From positions 195,155-259,154 of the forward strand of contig NZ_PIJY01000030.1 of NCBI RefSeq assembly GCF_008304605.1: a stretch of 64,000 nt of DNA, given 5' to 3'. Shown one piece after another: positions 36,094 through 45,752 of the stretch. A program made the position numbers and the translations under genes. Origin of the DNA: Oceanobacillus polygoni (lineage in GTDB: Bacteria; Bacillota; Bacilli; Bacillales; Amphibacillaceae). The stretch's first letter is position 1, and the number at the start of each line of letters is the position of its first letter. The notes below the pieces were generated by a model. It ran no database searches. It saw only the letters and a list, made by a program, of their open reading frames with translations, and was not told the DNA's origin.

Positions 36094-36924
36094 CTACGCC
36101 TGATTAACACGCTCGCCAACATAGTTTTCCTTATCTTCAATCGTTTTTCTCTCTTTCACGTCTTTTGAAAGAAAGGCACTAAGTTTTTCTTCTAAAATGC
36201 GTGGGTTTTGTCCAGATTGAACACCAATAATACCTTCAATAATAATTTGTTTCGTAAAAACCTCTTCCTCTGTCTTAGCCTCTAACTTGCTCGCCATTGG
36301 AAGGAAGAACAAGTTGGCAAGCACTGTACCGTAAAGGGTTGTCAAAAGCGCAACAGCCATACTCGGACCTAATGTCCCAGGATCTTCTAACGTATTCAGC
36401 ATAAGAACAAGTCCAATTAATGTTCCAATCATTCCCCATGCAGGTGCATAATCCCCTGCCTTCTCAAAGAGCACTCTTCCTTTATAATGTCGATCTTCCA
36501 TTGCTGTAATTTCAGCATTCATAATATCGGTAATGACCTCAGGTTCAATACCATCGACCGCAAGAAGTACACCCTTTTTAATAAATGGATCTTGAACCTC
36601 CTCGAGCTCACTTTCCAATGCGAGAATACCATCCCTTCTCGCCCGCTCTGAAAGACGCACAAATAGATGAATAAGTTCAGCTAGCTGCATATCATTTTTA
36701 TGAAATGCCTCTTTCATAATCTTACCTGTTAACTTAATTTGATCCATTTTGAATGTGACTAGCATGGAAGCAAATAAGCCTCCGATTACAATAAATACGG
36801 AAGGTATGTCTGCAAACGATGCAACTCCTTCCGTTCCACTATTCGTCATAATTGCCAACATAAGCATAATAAAACCTAAAGTAATACCAATCGGAGTTAG
36901 GAAATCGCGTTTTCTCATATTCAT
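36094..36924 (-). CDS. motP: MotP, MotA-type flagellar stator subunit (sodium-type)
   Basis: 276 residues, four membrane helices (about 10-28, 38-58, 155-178 and 188-210) and the large cytoplasmic loop with the charged ERARRDGILALESEL segment that contacts FliG. Position between acuC and ccpA identifies it as MotP, the partner of MotS in the sodium-driven B. subtilis stator. No motS follows: only 134 bases lie between its stop and acuC. The start could also be the ATG two codons downstream (36918), which has a better Shine-Dalgarno distance. Confidence 0.93.
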   Translation of the reverse strand: MNMRKRDFLTPIGITLGFIMLMLAIMTNSGTEGVASFADIPSVFIVIGGLFASMLVTFKMDQIKLTGKIMKEAFHKNDMQLAELIHLFVRLSERARRDGILALESELEEVQDPFIKKGVLLAVDGIEPEVITDIMNAEITAMEDRHYKGRVLFEKAGDYAPAWGMIGTLIGLVLMLNTLEDPGTLGPSMAVALLTTLYGTVLANLFFLPMASKLEAKTEEEVFTKQIIIEGIIGVQSGQNPRILEEKLSAFLSKDVKERKTIEDKENYVGERVNQA

Positions 36925-36960
36925 TTAGCTCCCTATGTCTCATTACTAAAAACAAGAAGA

Positions 36961-37020
36961 GTTCAAAAGGTTACCCATTTCACAACATATGCTTCCATAT
37001 CTGATGGCAACTTTTTGAAC
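36961..37020 (-). terminator. Large hairpin between ccpA and motP
   Basis: Arms GTTCAAAAGGTT / AACTTTTTGAAC (one G-T pair) enclose a 36-base insert with its own ATATG / CATAT stem. It lies 29 bases past the ccpA stop and could end ccpA transcription or separate motP from it. Confidence 0.6.
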
Positions 37021-37049
37021 ATCTATCTAATTTACTATTTATATCGGCA

Positions 37050-38051
37050 TTATTTTTCTAATGTTGAGTTTCTTAATTCAAGTCGATGTGGCAATACAAC
37101 ATTATTATCTTCAACTTCTTCTTTATTCATATATTTTGTGAGTAGACGCATTGCCACTGCACCAATATCGTAGGTTGGTTGTACAACTGTTGTCAGTGTA
37201 GGGCGAACCATTGTTGATAACCGTGTATTATCAAAGCCAAATACTTCCAAATCGTTTGGTACGTTTAATCCCCGGTCCTGGGCACCGTGGATAACCCCTA
37301 ATGCAAGCTCATCATAGGTTACAAATATAGCAGTCGGCTTTTCATCCAAGTTTGCGAAATACTCTACTGCTTCTAATCCCGTTTGATAAGCATAGGCTCC
37401 TTTGTAAATAAATTCCTCATTTAATTCAATAGAAGCATCTTTGAGCGCACGAAGGTACCCATTATATTTTAATGTATTTACACCAAAATCTAAATTACTT
37501 GCAACTAACGCAGGATGTTTATGTCCATTCTCGATCAAGTGAGTAGTCGCTTCATATGCAGCGAGCTCATAATCAATGTTTATCGAAGGAATCTTATCTG
37601 CTGGATCATGCGTAGCTGCAAGTACAACTGGTACAGAAGACGTTTTAAATTGTTGGATATGGTCGTCGTCAATACTTCCTCCCATAAATAAAATTCCGTC
37701 CACTTGCTTTTCTAACATCGTATTAATGAGTTGCAGCTCTTTATCTTTATTCTGATCCGAACTACTTAAAATGATATTATATTTATACATCGTTGCGATA
37801 TCTTCAATTCCTCGTGCAAGCTCTGAGAAGAAGATATTCGAAATATCCGGGATAATCGCTCCCACAGTAGTTGTTTTTTTGCTTGCTAATCCTCTAGCCA
37901 CTGCATTCGGACGATAGCCTAATCGTTCAATCGTTGCTAATACTTTTTTACGTGTTGTTGGCTTTACATTTGGGTTTCCATTAACAACACGAGAAACAGT
38001 AGCCATTGAGACATTCGCCTCACGCGCTACGTCATATATTGTTATATTCAT
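37050..38051 (-). CDS. ccpA: Catabolite control protein A
   Basis: LacI-family regulator; with phosphorylated HPr it represses or activates carbon-metabolism genes at cre sites, including the candidates upstream of acuA and ytxK-ackA in this window. 333 residues. The N-terminal helix-turn-helix reads [20 protein letters not shown] with the hinge [16 protein letters not shown], followed by the periplasmic-binding-protein-like core. Length and the adjacent aroA match B. subtilis. Confidence 0.96.
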   Translation of the reverse strand: MNITIYDVAREANVSMATVSRVVNGNPNVKPTTRKKVLATIERLGYRPNAVARGLASKKTTTVGAIIPDISNIFFSELARGIEDIATMYKYNIILSSSDQNKDKELQLINTMLEKQVDGILFMGGSIDDDHIQQFKTSSVPVVLAATHDPADKIPSINIDYELAAYEATTHLIENGHKHPALVASNLDFGVNTLKYNGYLRALKDASIELNEEFIYKGAYAYQTGLEAVEYFANLDEKPTAIFVTYDELALGVIHGAQDRGLNVPNDLEVFGFDNTRLSTMVRPTLTTVVQPTYDIGAVAMRLLTKYMNKEEVEDNNVVLPHRLELRNSTLEK

Positions 38052-38098
38052 CTAAGTCTACCTCCTAATAAAATCACAAATCGACTTCTATTCTTTAT

Positions 38099-38127
38099 AT
38101 AATACTCTAGGATGAAAAAAATTACAA
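38099..38127 (-). promoter_or_regulatory. Sigma-A promoter of ccpA
   Basis: TTGTAA and TATTAT with a 17-base spacer on the minus strand, 48 bases before the ccpA start. With the aroA terminator upstream, ccpA can be expressed independently of aroA. Confidence 0.6.
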
Positions 38128-38278
38128 AAAAAATCTTAAAAACCGGCAAATTGTCTAAAATTGTACACAAATGCGAGCACAGCCACTATTAGGTTTAACA
38201 AAAAACAATACTAGCATACTTCTATTACTTACTAAAGTCTAAATAAAAAGCCAGCATCCAAAAAACTCCCACAAAAAA

Positions 38279-38308
38279 AGAAAGGCTGTCCATTTGTTCA
38301 GCCTTTCT
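38279..38308 (-). terminator. Rho-independent terminator after aroA
   Basis: Arms AGAAAGGCTG / CAGCCTTTCT with a 10-base loop; the A-rich left flank gives the minus-strand T tract. Confidence 0.85.
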
Positions 38309-38319
38309 TCTAGTACTAT

Positions 38320-39393
38320 TTATTTCAAGCGATTTTCGAGACCTTTAAGCTCTTCAAAGAATTGATCGAACGTTGGAATATCCATTTGCTGTGCGGAGTC
38401 AGATAACGCAACCGCAGGATCTGGATGTACTTCAGCCATAACACCGTCTGCTCCAATTGCAAGTGCTGCTTTTGCTGTTGGAAGTAATAGATCACGTCTT
38501 CCTGTTGAGTGTGTAACATCAACCATAACTGGAAGGTGTGTTTCTTGTTTCAAAATTGGAACTGCTGAAATATCTAATGTGTTACGTGTTGCTTTTTCGT
38601 AAGTTCGAATACCACGTTCACATAAAATAATATTCCCATTACCACGAGAGATAATGTATTCTGCTGCATTAATGAATTCAGAAATCGTTGCGGATAGACC
38701 ACGCTTTAATAGCACTGGTTTATTCGTATCTCCTGCTGCCTTCAATAATTCAAAGTTTTGCATGTTTCTTGCACCAATTTGAATGACATCAATGTAATCA
38801 ATCGCTTCTTCGATATGTGCAGGGTTCACAATTTCACTGATTACTGCTAAATCATATTCATCAGCAACACGTTTTAAAATTTGTAATCCTTCTACACCAA
38901 GTCCTTGGAAATCGTATGGAGAAGTTCTTGGTTTAAACGCTCCTCCACGCAGTAAATTAAGCCCTTTGCTCTTTACTGATTCTGCAACCGCAGCTACCTG
39001 CTCATAGCTTTCGACCGCACACGGACCAAATACATAGCTTGTATTTCCATTTCCTACTTTGGCACCTTTAATTTCTATAACAGTATTTTCAGGTTTCTTT
39101 TTTCTTGAAACGAGTAATGCTTTACTATGATCATCTTCTTGCAATTCCAAACTCGCTTTAAAAATTTCTTTAAAAATATGTTCTAGCGTCGAATTTTGGA
39201 AAGGACCATTGTTATTATCTTTGATTTTATCCAACATTTCTCTTTCACGCACTGGATCAAATCGTTTGATACTTTGCTTCGTTTTCAGCTGACCAATTTG
39301 CTGAACAATCTCCGCACGTCGGTTTATTAATTCCAAAATTTCTAAATTGACATCATCCATCTGAACTCTAAGCTGTTCCATTTCATTACTCAT
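38320..39393 (-). CDS. aroA: DAHP synthase fused to chorismate mutase
   Basis: First enzyme of the shikimate pathway: condenses PEP and erythrose 4-phosphate to DAHP. 357 residues. An N-terminal AroQ-type chorismate mutase domain (about 1-85, [20 protein letters not shown]) acts as the allosteric sensor. The type I-beta DAHP synthase domain follows (about 100-357; [40 protein letters not shown]). The ATG at 39393 is seven bases after GGGGG; seven upstream codons in frame are rejected. It also supplies chorismate to the siderophore pathway at the other end of the window. Confidence 0.95.
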   Translation of the reverse strand: MSNEMEQLRVQMDDVNLEILELINRRAEIVQQIGQLKTKQSIKRFDPVREREMLDKIKDNNNGPFQNSTLEHIFKEIFKASLELQEDDHSKALLVSRKKKPENTVIEIKGAKVGNGNTSYVFGPCAVESYEQVAAVAESVKSKGLNLLRGGAFKPRTSPYDFQGLGVEGLQILKRVADEYDLAVISEIVNPAHIEEAIDYIDVIQIGARNMQNFELLKAAGDTNKPVLLKRGLSATISEFINAAEYIISRGNGNIILCERGIRTYEKATRNTLDISAVPILKQETHLPVMVDVTHSTGRRDLLLPTAKAALAIGADGVMAEVHPDPAVALSDSAQQMDIPTFDQFFEELKGLENRLK

Positions 39394-39534
39394 TTCCAAT
39401 CCCCCTGAAGTCATTTTTTAATAATTAGAGACAATTATAGCTAAAATTCTTTCATTTGTCACCAATAAGTTTATAATATAATAGATATCTTTTTACTTAT
39501 TCTAATAATCTATTAAAAGGAAGGAGTTTTAGCG

Positions 39535-41667
39535 ATGGGAGATCCTATTTTTGCCCTCGATATTGGTACTCGTTCCGTTACCGGCATTATATTGGAAAAG
39601 CTAGATCATACATTCACAGTCATTGATTATTATATGAAAGAACATACAGAACGCTCGATGCGTGATGGGCAAATACATAATGTAGTAGCGGTGGCTCAAG
39701 TGATTCAAGAGGTGAAAGAAAAACTTGAAGAAAAAGTAGGTAGCACATTTACAAAAACCTGTGTTGCCGCTGCTGGAAGATCACTGAAAACGGTGGAAGC
39801 AAGTGCTTCTATTTCATTGCACCATCACCCAATTACAGATACAGATGTAATTAAACATTTAGAGCTTACCGCTGTACAACATGCGCAGCATTTCCTTGCC
39901 CAACAAGAAAAAAATAATGATTACAATAATTATTATTGTGTTGGATATTCCGTTCTAAATTATAAGCTCGACCAAGAACAAATTGGCTCGCTCATTGACC
40001 AAAGTGGCGAAGAAGCTACTGTTGAAATTATTGCGACGTTCCTTCCGAAAGTTGTTGTGGAATCCCTACTAGCAGCACTGCGTCGAGCAGACTTGGATAT
40101 GGAGGCACTGACACTAGAGCCAATAGCTGCCATCCATGTGTTAATACCCGAATCAATGCGTAGACTGAATGTAGCGCTTGTTGATATTGGTGCAGGAACA
40201 AGTGATATCGCAATCACAGATAGAGGTACTGTCGTAGCCTATGGAATGGTTCCGATTGCTGGTGATGAGGTAACTGAAGCGATAAGTGATCATTACTTAC
40301 TTGATTTTCCGAAGGCCGAAGAAACGAAACGAGAAATCGTGAACAATGGGGAATATACAGTTGCTGATATATTAGGCTTTGAATCTATCATCACCTATGA
40401 AAAACTCGCTCAAGATATTGCAAAATCTGTCGAGCGACTAGCTGAAGCAATAGCTGCTGAAATCATTCAGTTAAATGCAAAGGCTCCACGTGCAATCATG
40501 CTAGTTGGGGGTGGAAGTTTAACACCAAACTTAACAACCGCACTTGCAGATAAACTGGACCTTCCACATAACCGCGTGGCTATTCGTGGAATCGATGCCA
40601 TTCAAAATTTACGTCATGAGGGTGTGCCAACTGGCCCTGACTTTGTTACGCCAATTGGAATTGCAATTGCCGCCAAACAAAATCCTGTGCATTATGTTAG
40701 CGTAACTGTCAATAAGCAAGTCATTCGTCTATTTGAGATGAAGCAACTTACCATCGGTGATTGTTTAATTCAAGCTGGCATCAAATTGAATAAACTTTAC
40801 GGAAAACCTGGATTAGCCTCAATCGTTACGGTAAATGGAAAAGAAATCACACTTCCAGGCAGCTTTGGTGAAGCACCGCAAATCTATTTAAACAACAACA
40901 TTGCACACGTCGATGACTTTATCAAAGATCGTGATGAAATTGAATTTGTTGCTGGTGCTGACGGAAAGCCTATCAAGCCAACATTACAGGAGCTTATCGG
41001 TGATGCACCAATGTTGACTGTCTTCTATAACAAGAAGCCTTATAAGCTGCAAACTGACTTATATGTAAATGGAAGCGTGCAAAATCCTGATTATGTTATA
41101 AAAGATGGCGACAAAATCATGTGGAAACAAACAAAAACAATTCGCGCATTTTTACAAGATCAGAAGTTAATTACGAGCATCACGACAAAACCATTTACAA
41201 TACGAGTCAATAACCGATCGATTACGATAACAACTGGGACAACTAAAACCTTTGTCAACAATGAGGAAGCAGCATTAGATGACATCTTAAAGTCGAACGA
41301 CCGAATAGAAGTTATGATAGCAAAGCAACCGACTGTCCGTGACTTATTACAGCAACTTGATAAAAATGCTTCAAATAAGGTCACTGTCACGTTTAATGGA
41401 GAAAAGGTTACAATGACACAACCACTTGTTACAATCAAGCGAGAGCAGGATATATTACATGTTGAGGACCACTTACAACCTCACGACATACTCGATCTCA
41501 AAGAGCAGAAACTAGAGTCGTTTATTTTTCAGGATGTTTTTCGTTATGTGCATATCGATTTGTCACAAGCAAACGGTAAGTTTAAGTTGTTGAAGAATAA
41601 TAGCCCTACCTCGTTTGATGATGTAATCATCTCAGGAGATAAGCTAGAAATCCGTTGGGAAGACTAA
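39535..41667 (+). CDS. FtsA/PilM-like actin-fold ATPase with C-terminal small-domain repeats
   Basis: 710 residues. The N-terminal 380 or so residues form an actin/Hsp70-type ATPase: phosphate-1 FALDIGTRSVTG (about 6-17), phosphate-2 VDIGAGTSDIAI (about 215-226) and adenosine motif MLVGGGSL (about 322-329). A 1C-like region resembles FtsA. The C-terminal 320 residues contain about five related segments that end IKDRDEIEF, IKDGDKIMW, LKSNDRIEV, LQPHDILDL and IISGDKLEI, each preceded by a VxVNGK-type strand, which suggests small beta-grasp-like modules. Homologues annotated as FtsA-like occur near aroA/ccpA in Bacillales. No FtsZ-binding tail is visible, and a cell-division role is unproven. 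Confidence 0.85.
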   Translation: MGDPIFALDIGTRSVTGIILEKLDHTFTVIDYYMKEHTERSMRDGQIHNVVAVAQVIQEVKEKLEEKVGSTFTKTCVAAAGRSLKTVEASASISLHHHPITDTDVIKHLELTAVQHAQHFLAQQEKNNDYNNYYCVGYSVLNYKLDQEQIGSLIDQSGEEATVEIIATFLPKVVVESLLAALRRADLDMEALTLEPIAAIHVLIPESMRRLNVALVDIGAGTSDIAITDRGTVVAYGMVPIAGDEVTEAISDHYLLDFPKAEETKREIVNNGEYTVADILGFESIITYEKLAQDIAKSVERLAEAIAAEIIQLNAKAPRAIMLVGGGSLTPNLTTALADKLDLPHNRVAIRGIDAIQNLRHEGVPTGPDFVTPIGIAIAAKQNPVHYVSVTVNKQVIRLFEMKQLTIGDCLIQAGIKLNKLYGKPGLASIVTVNGKEITLPGSFGEAPQIYLNNNIAHVDDFIKDRDEIEFVAGADGKPIKPTLQELIGDAPMLTVFYNKKPYKLQTDLYVNGSVQNPDYVIKDGDKIMWKQTKTIRAFLQDQKLITSITTKPFTIRVNNRSITITTGTTKTFVNNEEAALDDILKSNDRIEVMIAKQPTVRDLLQQLDKNASNKVTVTFNGEKVTMTQPLVTIKREQDILHVEDHLQPHDILDLKEQKLESFIFQDVFRYVHIDLSQANGKFKLLKNNSPTSFDDVIISGDKLEIRWED

Positions 41668-41700
41668 AAATAGCTCCACTCTAATTTTTAAAAAGCACAA

Positions 41701-41728
41701 AAAAGGCTGTCACATCGACAGCCTTTTT
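41701..41728. terminator. Bidirectional terminator between the FtsA-like gene and ytxH
   Basis: Perfect arms AAAAGGCTGTC / GACAGCCTTTT with a 6-base loop, with T and A runs on both sides, between convergent genes. Confidence 0.92.
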
Positions 41729-41733
41729 TCACC

Positions 41734-42225
41734 TTATTTTGTTGCTGCTTTTGCAGTTTGTTTTACTTCCTCTTTTTTACTTGCTGCATCTGCCTTTACT
41801 TCTTTTGTCTTCTGCTCGGCATCCGCTTTTACTTCTTCTGCTTTCTCCGTAGCCTCTTTTTTCACTTCATTTGCCTTTTGGGAAGCATTTTCTTTTAATT
41901 CTTGTGATTTTTGTGTAACGTTCTCTTTTAACTCCTGAGATTTCTGTGCAACATTTTTAGAAAGTTGTGATGTCGTATCGACAGCTTTCTTTGTTAAATC
42001 AGCACTCGTTGCGATCGCTTTATCTTTCAGTTCGATCCCTTTCTCTTGTGCAACATCCTTGAATTCACTTGCACGATCTTTTACTTGTGTTGCACCTTGG
42101 TTAATATCACTTCTTAACTCTCTTCCTGATTTCGGTGCGAAGAGTAATGCTGTTGATGCACCAATAATAGCTCCCACGAGTGATCCAATAATAAAATCCT
42201 TTGTATTAATATTATTTTCTGCCAT
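41734..42225 (-). CDS. ytxH: YtxH general stress protein with LEA-like 11-mer repeats
   Basis: 163 residues. One membrane segment near the N-terminus (FIIGSLVGAIIGASTALLFA, residues 11-30) with the family motif APKSGRELR, then a long amphipathic helix. Residues about 92-157 are six consecutive 11-residue repeats (VAQKSQELKEN, VTQKSQELKEN, ASQKANEVKKE and three more), as in LEA or apolipoprotein proteins. In B. subtilis ytxH is in the ytxGHJ stress operon. Here ytxJ is missing. It is transcribed with ytxG, 21 bases upstream. Confidence 0.92.
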   Translation of the reverse strand: MAENNINTKDFIIGSLVGAIIGASTALLFAPKSGRELRSDINQGATQVKDRASEFKDVAQEKGIELKDKAIATSADLTKKAVDTTSQLSKNVAQKSQELKENVTQKSQELKENASQKANEVKKEATEKAEEVKADAEQKTKEVKADAASKKEEVKQTAKAATK

Positions 42226-42246
42226 CCTTATTCCTCCTAGATTTAA

Positions 42247-42654
42247 TTATTTTCTTTTTCTTTTATTCCAATATTCCAGTATGGAAGCTCCCCATTTAAC
42301 TGCTTGTGCAGCCTTTTCTTGATCTTCTTTAGAGTATCGGGAAATCGTACTGGAAAGTTGCCTCAATGTTTGATTGAAATCTTTGACTGTATCACCAATA
42401 CCTCTAGCACCTTCAAATAGGCCATCTAACTTTGCAGATTTATGATTGATATCGTCAGCTAAACGATTTGTTTTATTCAAAAGCTGCGTTGTTTCCGTTG
42501 TTACACCTTGCATCTGCTTTTCAAGTCCTTGCATTGTGTTTGATACGTTGTTCAGTGTTTCTTTTGTTGCTTTTAATGTGATAACTACATATACTACCAG
42601 CACGATAAATGCAATTACTGCAAGCAGTGCGGCAATATATAACATAACTTCCAT
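42247..42654 (-). CDS. ytxG: YtxG, DUF948 membrane protein
   Basis: 135 residues: an N-terminal membrane helix (about 4-26, IAALLAVIAFIVLVVYVVIT) followed by a long heptad-rich helix and a basic C-terminus (YWNKRKRK). DUF948 proteins of the general-stress regulon have no known biochemical activity. AAAAGGAG precedes the ATG at about 14 bases. First gene of ytxGH, downstream of a sigma-B-type promoter. Confidence 0.92.
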   Translation of the reverse strand: MEVMLYIAALLAVIAFIVLVVYVVITLKATKETLNNVSNTMQGLEKQMQGVTTETTQLLNKTNRLADDINHKSAKLDGLFEGARGIGDTVKDFNQTLRQLSSTISRYSKEDQEKAAQAVKWGASILEYWNKRKRK

Positions 42655-42750
42655 TTCTAAAATCAGCTCCTTTTAAGTGTAGTATGGCTATTGTGTTGGT
42701 TTAAACAAGAGCATTTCCTTATTAATTACAATCATACACTTCTTAAAATA

Positions 42751-42775
42751 ATACCCTAAATTTTCAAGGATAAAC
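42751..42775 (-). promoter_or_regulatory. Sigma-B-type promoter of ytxGH
   Basis: GTTTAT and GGGTAT separated by 13 bases on the minus strand, close to the general-stress consensus GTTTAA-N13/14-GGGTAT, about 97 bases before ytxG. B. subtilis ytxGHJ is a known sigma-B operon, which supports the call. Confidence 0.75.
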
Positions 42776-43080
42776 CTATGTATGAGCGAAGAAATACACT
42801 GTATGATGTAATAAACCTTTGCTACGCAGTGGCTCTCGCCTCTTCATTCCTTTGCCCTTATAGTATACCCCTTTCCCTTAACAATTTCGACAAATATGAT
42901 AGAATTCCTGCCTAGTAGCGAGAAAAAAGTAGCTGATTGTATAGCTTGTTTTCCCATATAATTTATTAAGTAAACATAAACGACTTAATTAAGTTATTTT
43001 TTTATTTCCTGTTAAAGGTACATTCGCTGTATTATAGGAACGAGCTTAAATTGAAATAATTTGGTTTATTTCTGCACACA
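42776..43080. other. Intergenic stretch upstream of ytxGH, no gene seen
   Basis: About 300 bases between the ytxGH promoter and the murC terminator. No reading frame with a ribosome-binding site and no RNA motif was recognised. Confidence 0.5.
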
Positions 43081-43085
43081 AAAAT

Positions 43086-43114
43086 AAACCATCAATTACT
43101 GGAATTGATGGTTT
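43086..43114 (-). terminator. Rho-independent terminator after murC
   Basis: Twelve-base perfect arms AAACCATCAATT / AATTGATGGTTT with a 5-base loop. A competing stem GGTTTATTT / AAATAAACC overlaps its distal side, so two alternative hairpins are possible. Confidence 0.85.
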
Positions 43115-43120
43115 ACTATA

Positions 43121-44431
43121 TTAGTTGTTTATTGAGTTTTTTAGCGTCTCTTCATACGCTTTTTGGAACTTTTGAATATCTCCAGCGCCCATGAAAATGA
43201 CAACACTGTCTTTATACTGTTGTAACACTTCTGTTTGACTTAATTCCAGGATTTCACTTCCTGAAATTAATTGCTGTAAATCATTGATCGTCAGCTGACC
43301 CGATTCTTCTCGAGCTGAACCAAAGATATCACATAAATAAACAGAATCCGCTTCATTTAGGCTATCAGCAAACTCTTGCAAGAATGTTTTCGTCCTTGTG
43401 AATGTATGTGGCTGAAAAACAGCTACAACTTGCTTATTCGGATATTTCTTTCTCGCAGACTCAATTGTCGCCGTAATTTCTCTTGGATGATGTGCATAAT
43501 CATCAATAATTACTTGACCAGCAATTTCCTTTTCACTAAAGCGACGCTTAACCCCTTTGAAAGTAGATAGATTTTTAATGTCCGCTGCTTGAATACCTTC
43601 ATAATGGCAAATTGCAATAACAGATAGTGCATTTAAAATATGGTGGTTCCCATACATTGGAATCGTAAATGTATCGTAATACGTATTTCTAACGAACACA
43701 TCAAATTGTGTTCCATTTTTCGTTTCCTGTACATTCTGTGCTTGGAAATCATTTGTTGCGGCAAACCCGTAATAAATGACGGGAACCTTCGTATGAATCT
43801 TTTGCAGCTCTTCATCATCACCACATGCAATAATACATTTTTTTACTCGGTCGGCCATCGATTGAAACGCATCTACTACATCATCAAGGCTCGTAAAGTA
43901 ATCCGGATGGTCAAAATCAATATTCGTCATAATCGCATAATCAGGCTCATAGCTTAAGAAATGACGGCGGTACTCACAGGCTTCAAACACAAAGTACTGG
44001 CTGTCAACATGACCATTGCCTGTACCATCACCTATTAAATAAGAAATTGGGAATGTTTCATCCAATACATGGGCTAACAACCCAGTAGTTGATGTCTTCC
44101 CATGAGCACCTGTCACGGCAATGCTTGTATACTGCTTTAACCATTCGCCAAGGAATTCATGATATCTGTAAAATGTACAACCTAATCTTTTCGCTTCCTG
44201 GATTTCTATATGCTCATCTGAAAATGCATTTCCGGCAATAACGGTATACTCTTTTTTAATATTACTTTCAGAAAATGCAAGAATTGGAATCTGCTTTTCT
44301 TCAAGTGCTTCCTGCGTAAAAAACTTTTTCTCATAGTCAGACCCTTGCACCTTTTCACCCGAATCATGAAGGATCTGCGCAAGAGCACTCATTCCTGTCC
44401 CTTTAATACCAATAAAATGGTAAGTTGTCAT
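43121..44431 (-). CDS. murC: UDP-N-acetylmuramate--L-alanine ligase
   Basis: ATP-dependent addition of L-Ala to UDP-MurNAc, the first amino acid of the peptidoglycan stem. 436 residues. The N-terminal Rossmann motif reads [17 protein letters not shown], the Mur ligase ATP loop reads [17 protein letters not shown] (about residues 108-124), and the C-terminal domain carries [16 protein letters not shown]. Nine extra in-frame codons upstream are rejected because GGAGG lies seven bases before the ATG at 44431. Confidence 0.96.
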   Translation of the reverse strand: MTTYHFIGIKGTGMSALAQILHDSGEKVQGSDYEKKFFTQEALEEKQIPILAFSESNIKKEYTVIAGNAFSDEHIEIQEAKRLGCTFYRYHEFLGEWLKQYTSIAVTGAHGKTSTTGLLAHVLDETFPISYLIGDGTGNGHVDSQYFVFEACEYRRHFLSYEPDYAIMTNIDFDHPDYFTSLDDVVDAFQSMADRVKKCIIACGDDEELQKIHTKVPVIYYGFAATNDFQAQNVQETKNGTQFDVFVRNTYYDTFTIPMYGNHHILNALSVIAICHYEGIQAADIKNLSTFKGVKRRFSEKEIAGQVIIDDYAHHPREITATIESARKKYPNKQVVAVFQPHTFTRTKTFLQEFADSLNEADSVYLCDIFGSAREESGQLTINDLQQLISGSEILELSQTEVLQQYKDSVVIFMGAGDIQKFQKAYEETLKNSINN

Positions 44432-44567
44432 AAACGAACCTCCAACTTGTTCATACAAACGTTACATCTGCAAATAATTGTATGAAAGGATATTCACACC
44501 GATTCATTATAGCAAAAATTGATATAGATTCAAACACTTTTCTCTGATTTACAAAATCAAGCCTGAA

Positions 44568-45683
44568 TCATTCATTCGGAGCGTTATATTCAACCTTTTC
44601 CAATCGTGGATTTGGTCTAAACCTGCGCCCTTCTTTTGCTTCTGGACTTCCATTAAGCAGTACTAAATCTCCTGTAAACCCGATATTTAGCCTGAGTAAG
44701 CTTCTTCCGACACCATACATATCTACAGGTACTCCGGCTTTTTCAAATTCGGTAATCCGTTCTTCCGTGAATCCACCCGTAACCATAATTTTAACATGCT
44801 GGAACCCATCATCATCCAATGCTTCTCGTAACGCAAAAAGTAATTCGGGATTTACACCTCTTGGGTCAAATGTTCCCATTAAATGATGGTTTCTTAAAAA
44901 GTATTTATCAACTAATGTACGTGATGTATCAAGACGAACGGATTTCAATGCATCTCCAAATTCTCTAGCAACCTTTAATGAATCTGTTATCACATCATTA
45001 TTATAATCAACAAGCGCTGCCAGATCGTCTTCTGGAAATAGTTCGTGATAGGCTTTAGCAGCTGCTACCGTATCTCCACGGAACATTTGAATCAATGCAT
45101 GTGGCATTGTTCCCATTCCTTCTTTCCCCCACCATTCATTCATGGCATGGGTAGCTTGTGCAGTGGACCCACCGATAAATGCAGCATATCCGTCCCCTGC
45201 CTGGGTCGTATAATGGTCATCACGATCTCCCATAAAAACAACTGGCTTTTGCTCCCCGGAGGTTCGTGCAGCTTTTACCACATTGTATACATTTGTCGCG
45301 ACAGATGTTCTTCTTGCAAGGATTCCATCAATAATTCCTTCTAAATAGCCAAATTGCTGATAAGACCCAGAAATAGTTAGAACCGTTTCATACGGACTAA
45401 TTTTATCTCCATCTTTTAACGAGTGGATTTCCAATGTTTCTGGACGGTCCGCAAACGTATGTAACAATGCAATTACTTCATCTGTTCCGCACAGTACTGC
45501 GTGCTCCTTCTGAAAAAACTGCATCGTTACATAATTATTCGCTAATTTTTCCTCTGCAATCTTTTTCGTTTTTAAAAAATAAACAGCTGAAAACCATCCC
45601 TCTTGGATACGTTCATCAAATTTAAATGTTTTGTTCGTTAAACGTTTTATTTTGCCTGTTAGCTTTTGTTCGATTTCTTTCAT
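44568..45683 (-). CDS. Nicotinate phosphoribosyltransferase-like protein
   Basis: 371 residues of the type II phosphoribosyltransferase fold, short form similar to archaeal NAPRTases. Recognisable parts are an N-terminal FDERIQEGWFSAVYFLKT, the central MGDRDDHYTTQAGDGYAAF and STAQATHAMN, and the barrel segment VRLDTSR. It is expected to make NaMN from nicotinate and PRPP, feeding NAD and thus the NAD kinase in this window. The longer PncB of other Bacilli is a different subgroup, so substrate is not certain. Two ATGs are adjacent; the second is the better spaced from AAGGAG. Confidence 0.82.
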   Translation of the reverse strand: MKEIEQKLTGKIKRLTNKTFKFDERIQEGWFSAVYFLKTKKIAEEKLANNYVTMQFFQKEHAVLCGTDEVIALLHTFADRPETLEIHSLKDGDKISPYETVLTISGSYQQFGYLEGIIDGILARRTSVATNVYNVVKAARTSGEQKPVVFMGDRDDHYTTQAGDGYAAFIGGSTAQATHAMNEWWGKEGMGTMPHALIQMFRGDTVAAAKAYHELFPEDDLAALVDYNNDVITDSLKVAREFGDALKSVRLDTSRTLVDKYFLRNHHLMGTFDPRGVNPELLFALREALDDDGFQHVKIMVTGGFTEERITEFEKAGVPVDMYGVGRSLLRLNIGFTGDLVLLNGSPEAKEGRRFRPNPRLEKVEYNAPNE

Positions 45684-45752
45684 CATAGATCTCCTTATCG
45701 GTTACAATTCGTTCTTTTATCATATAGAAATTTTACCAACTAGACAAATAAA

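Noticed and set aside
41755..41955. Periodic repeats considered as a CRISPR-like array
   Set aside because: The repeats are 33-base coding units of YtxH with no spacers; they are protein repeats.
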